Assembly (NCBI GenBank): GCA_019637615.1
Contig: JAHBVJ010000009.1
Coordinates: 62,001-126,000 of the forward strand
Reading direction: 5' to 3'
Length of the DNA: 64,000 nucleotides
DNA from: Anaerolineae bacterium
Lineage (GTDB): Bacteria > Chloroflexota > Anaerolineae > Aggregatilineales > UBA2796
This document shows positions 63,770 through 64,000 of this stretch, piece after piece. The notes beneath the pieces were generated by a model that did no database searches, was not told the DNA's origin, and saw nothing but the letters and a program-made list of their open reading frames with translations. Numbering within the stretch: position 1 is the first letter of the stretch; every line of letters begins with the position of its first letter. The position numbers and the translations under genes are program-made.

Positions 63770-64000
63770 ATGAATCGCAAAGTATTGATTGCCGACGACG
63801 AGCAGCACATCCTCGAAAGTGTCGGTTCCTACCTTGTCCAAGATGGCTTTCAGGTCGTCACAGCCAAGAATGGGCGCGAAGCCCTGTTCGCGTTCCGCCA
63901 TGAACAACCCGATCTCGTCATCCTCGATGTCATGATGCCAGATATGGACGGGTGGCAAGCGGCGCGGCTGATCCGCAAAGAGAGCGCGGTGCCCTTGCTA
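63770..64000 (+). CDS. response regulator, partial at the right edge
   Basis: From the ATG at 63770 the frame stays open to the window end (77 codons). It begins MNRKVLIADDEQHILESVGS and holds the phospho-acceptor D53 in LVILDVMMPDMDGW. The acidic pair and threonine/serine region fit a CheY-like receiver domain. The output domain, if any, lies beyond the edge. No strong ribosome-binding site is seen. Confidence 0.85.
   Translation, partial: MNRKVLIADDEQHILESVGSYLVQDGFQVVTAKNGREALFAFRHEQPDLVILDVMMPDMDGWQAARLIRKESAVPLL

Overview
The window (about 57% G+C by eye) looks like chromosomal DNA from a Chloroflexota bacterium, probably of the Anaerolineae side. This is an inference. It rests on long Thr/Pro-rich linkers in FHA and SGNH surface proteins, a MalT-type LuxR regulator, DUF951 and DUF5679 proteins, RsbU-like signalling, and substrate-binding proteins without a lipobox cysteine. 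I saw no rRNA, tRNA, CRISPR, prophage or insertion sequence.

Positions 1-16614 form a uronate-polysaccharide utilisation locus. A DUF2264 protein (cut by the left edge) is divergent from an IclR regulator. Then follow, all on the plus strand, a complete oligopeptide-type ABC importer (binding protein, two permeases, two ATPases), a KduI/IolB-family isomerase, a KduD-like dehydrogenase, a heparinase II/III-like lyase, a GH88 unsaturated glucuronyl hydrolase, a GH2 beta-glucuronidase and a second SDR. Together they would import uronate-containing oligosaccharides, cleave them and send unsaturated uronates toward 2-keto-3-deoxygluconate. A repeat-rich 0.8 kb gap ends the locus.

Positions 17400-32500 hold housekeeping and regulatory genes: PadR plus GyrI-like pair, an RsbU-type phosphatase, radA and a secreted FecR-like protein, a threonine dehydratase-like enzyme, a cyclic-nucleotide-binding/double PH-domain membrane protein, a BECR/DUF2283 toxin-antitoxin-like pair, DUF5679, a VOC protein with a phosphatase, fabI, and a MarR-DUF6069-NmrA group. 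Positions 32500-40150 hold a GT-C-like membrane protein, a two-component system, a 55-codon antitoxin-like gene, and the methionine genes metX and metY. The metY leader encodes a tiny peptide starting MCMMCC, followed by an intrinsic terminator, which is the layout of ribosome-mediated attenuation.

The most striking item is at 41543-42223. A MerB-like (alkylmercury lyase family) gene is interrupted only by an in-frame TGA, exactly where the family has its second catalytic cysteine. A hairpin with a GGTC loop lies 19 nt downstream, as in bacterial SECIS elements. It is best read as a selenoprotein, translationally coupled to an FAD-linked oxidase.

Positions 42260-64000 hold a pseudokinase-SGNH fusion, a MalT-type regulator, an alpha/beta hydrolase with a PadR regulator and a 32-bp palindromic operator, a MocR regulator divergent from a phosphohexomutase paralogue that has lost its catalytic residues, an FHA protein, malate dehydrogenase, a Uma2 nuclease, a calcineurin-like phosphoesterase, an MGDG-synthase-type glycosyltransferase with DUF951, an M50 protease with an HD protein, an allene-oxide-cyclase-like secreted protein, a VWA protein, a DUF2202 protein, and a response regulator cut by the right edge.
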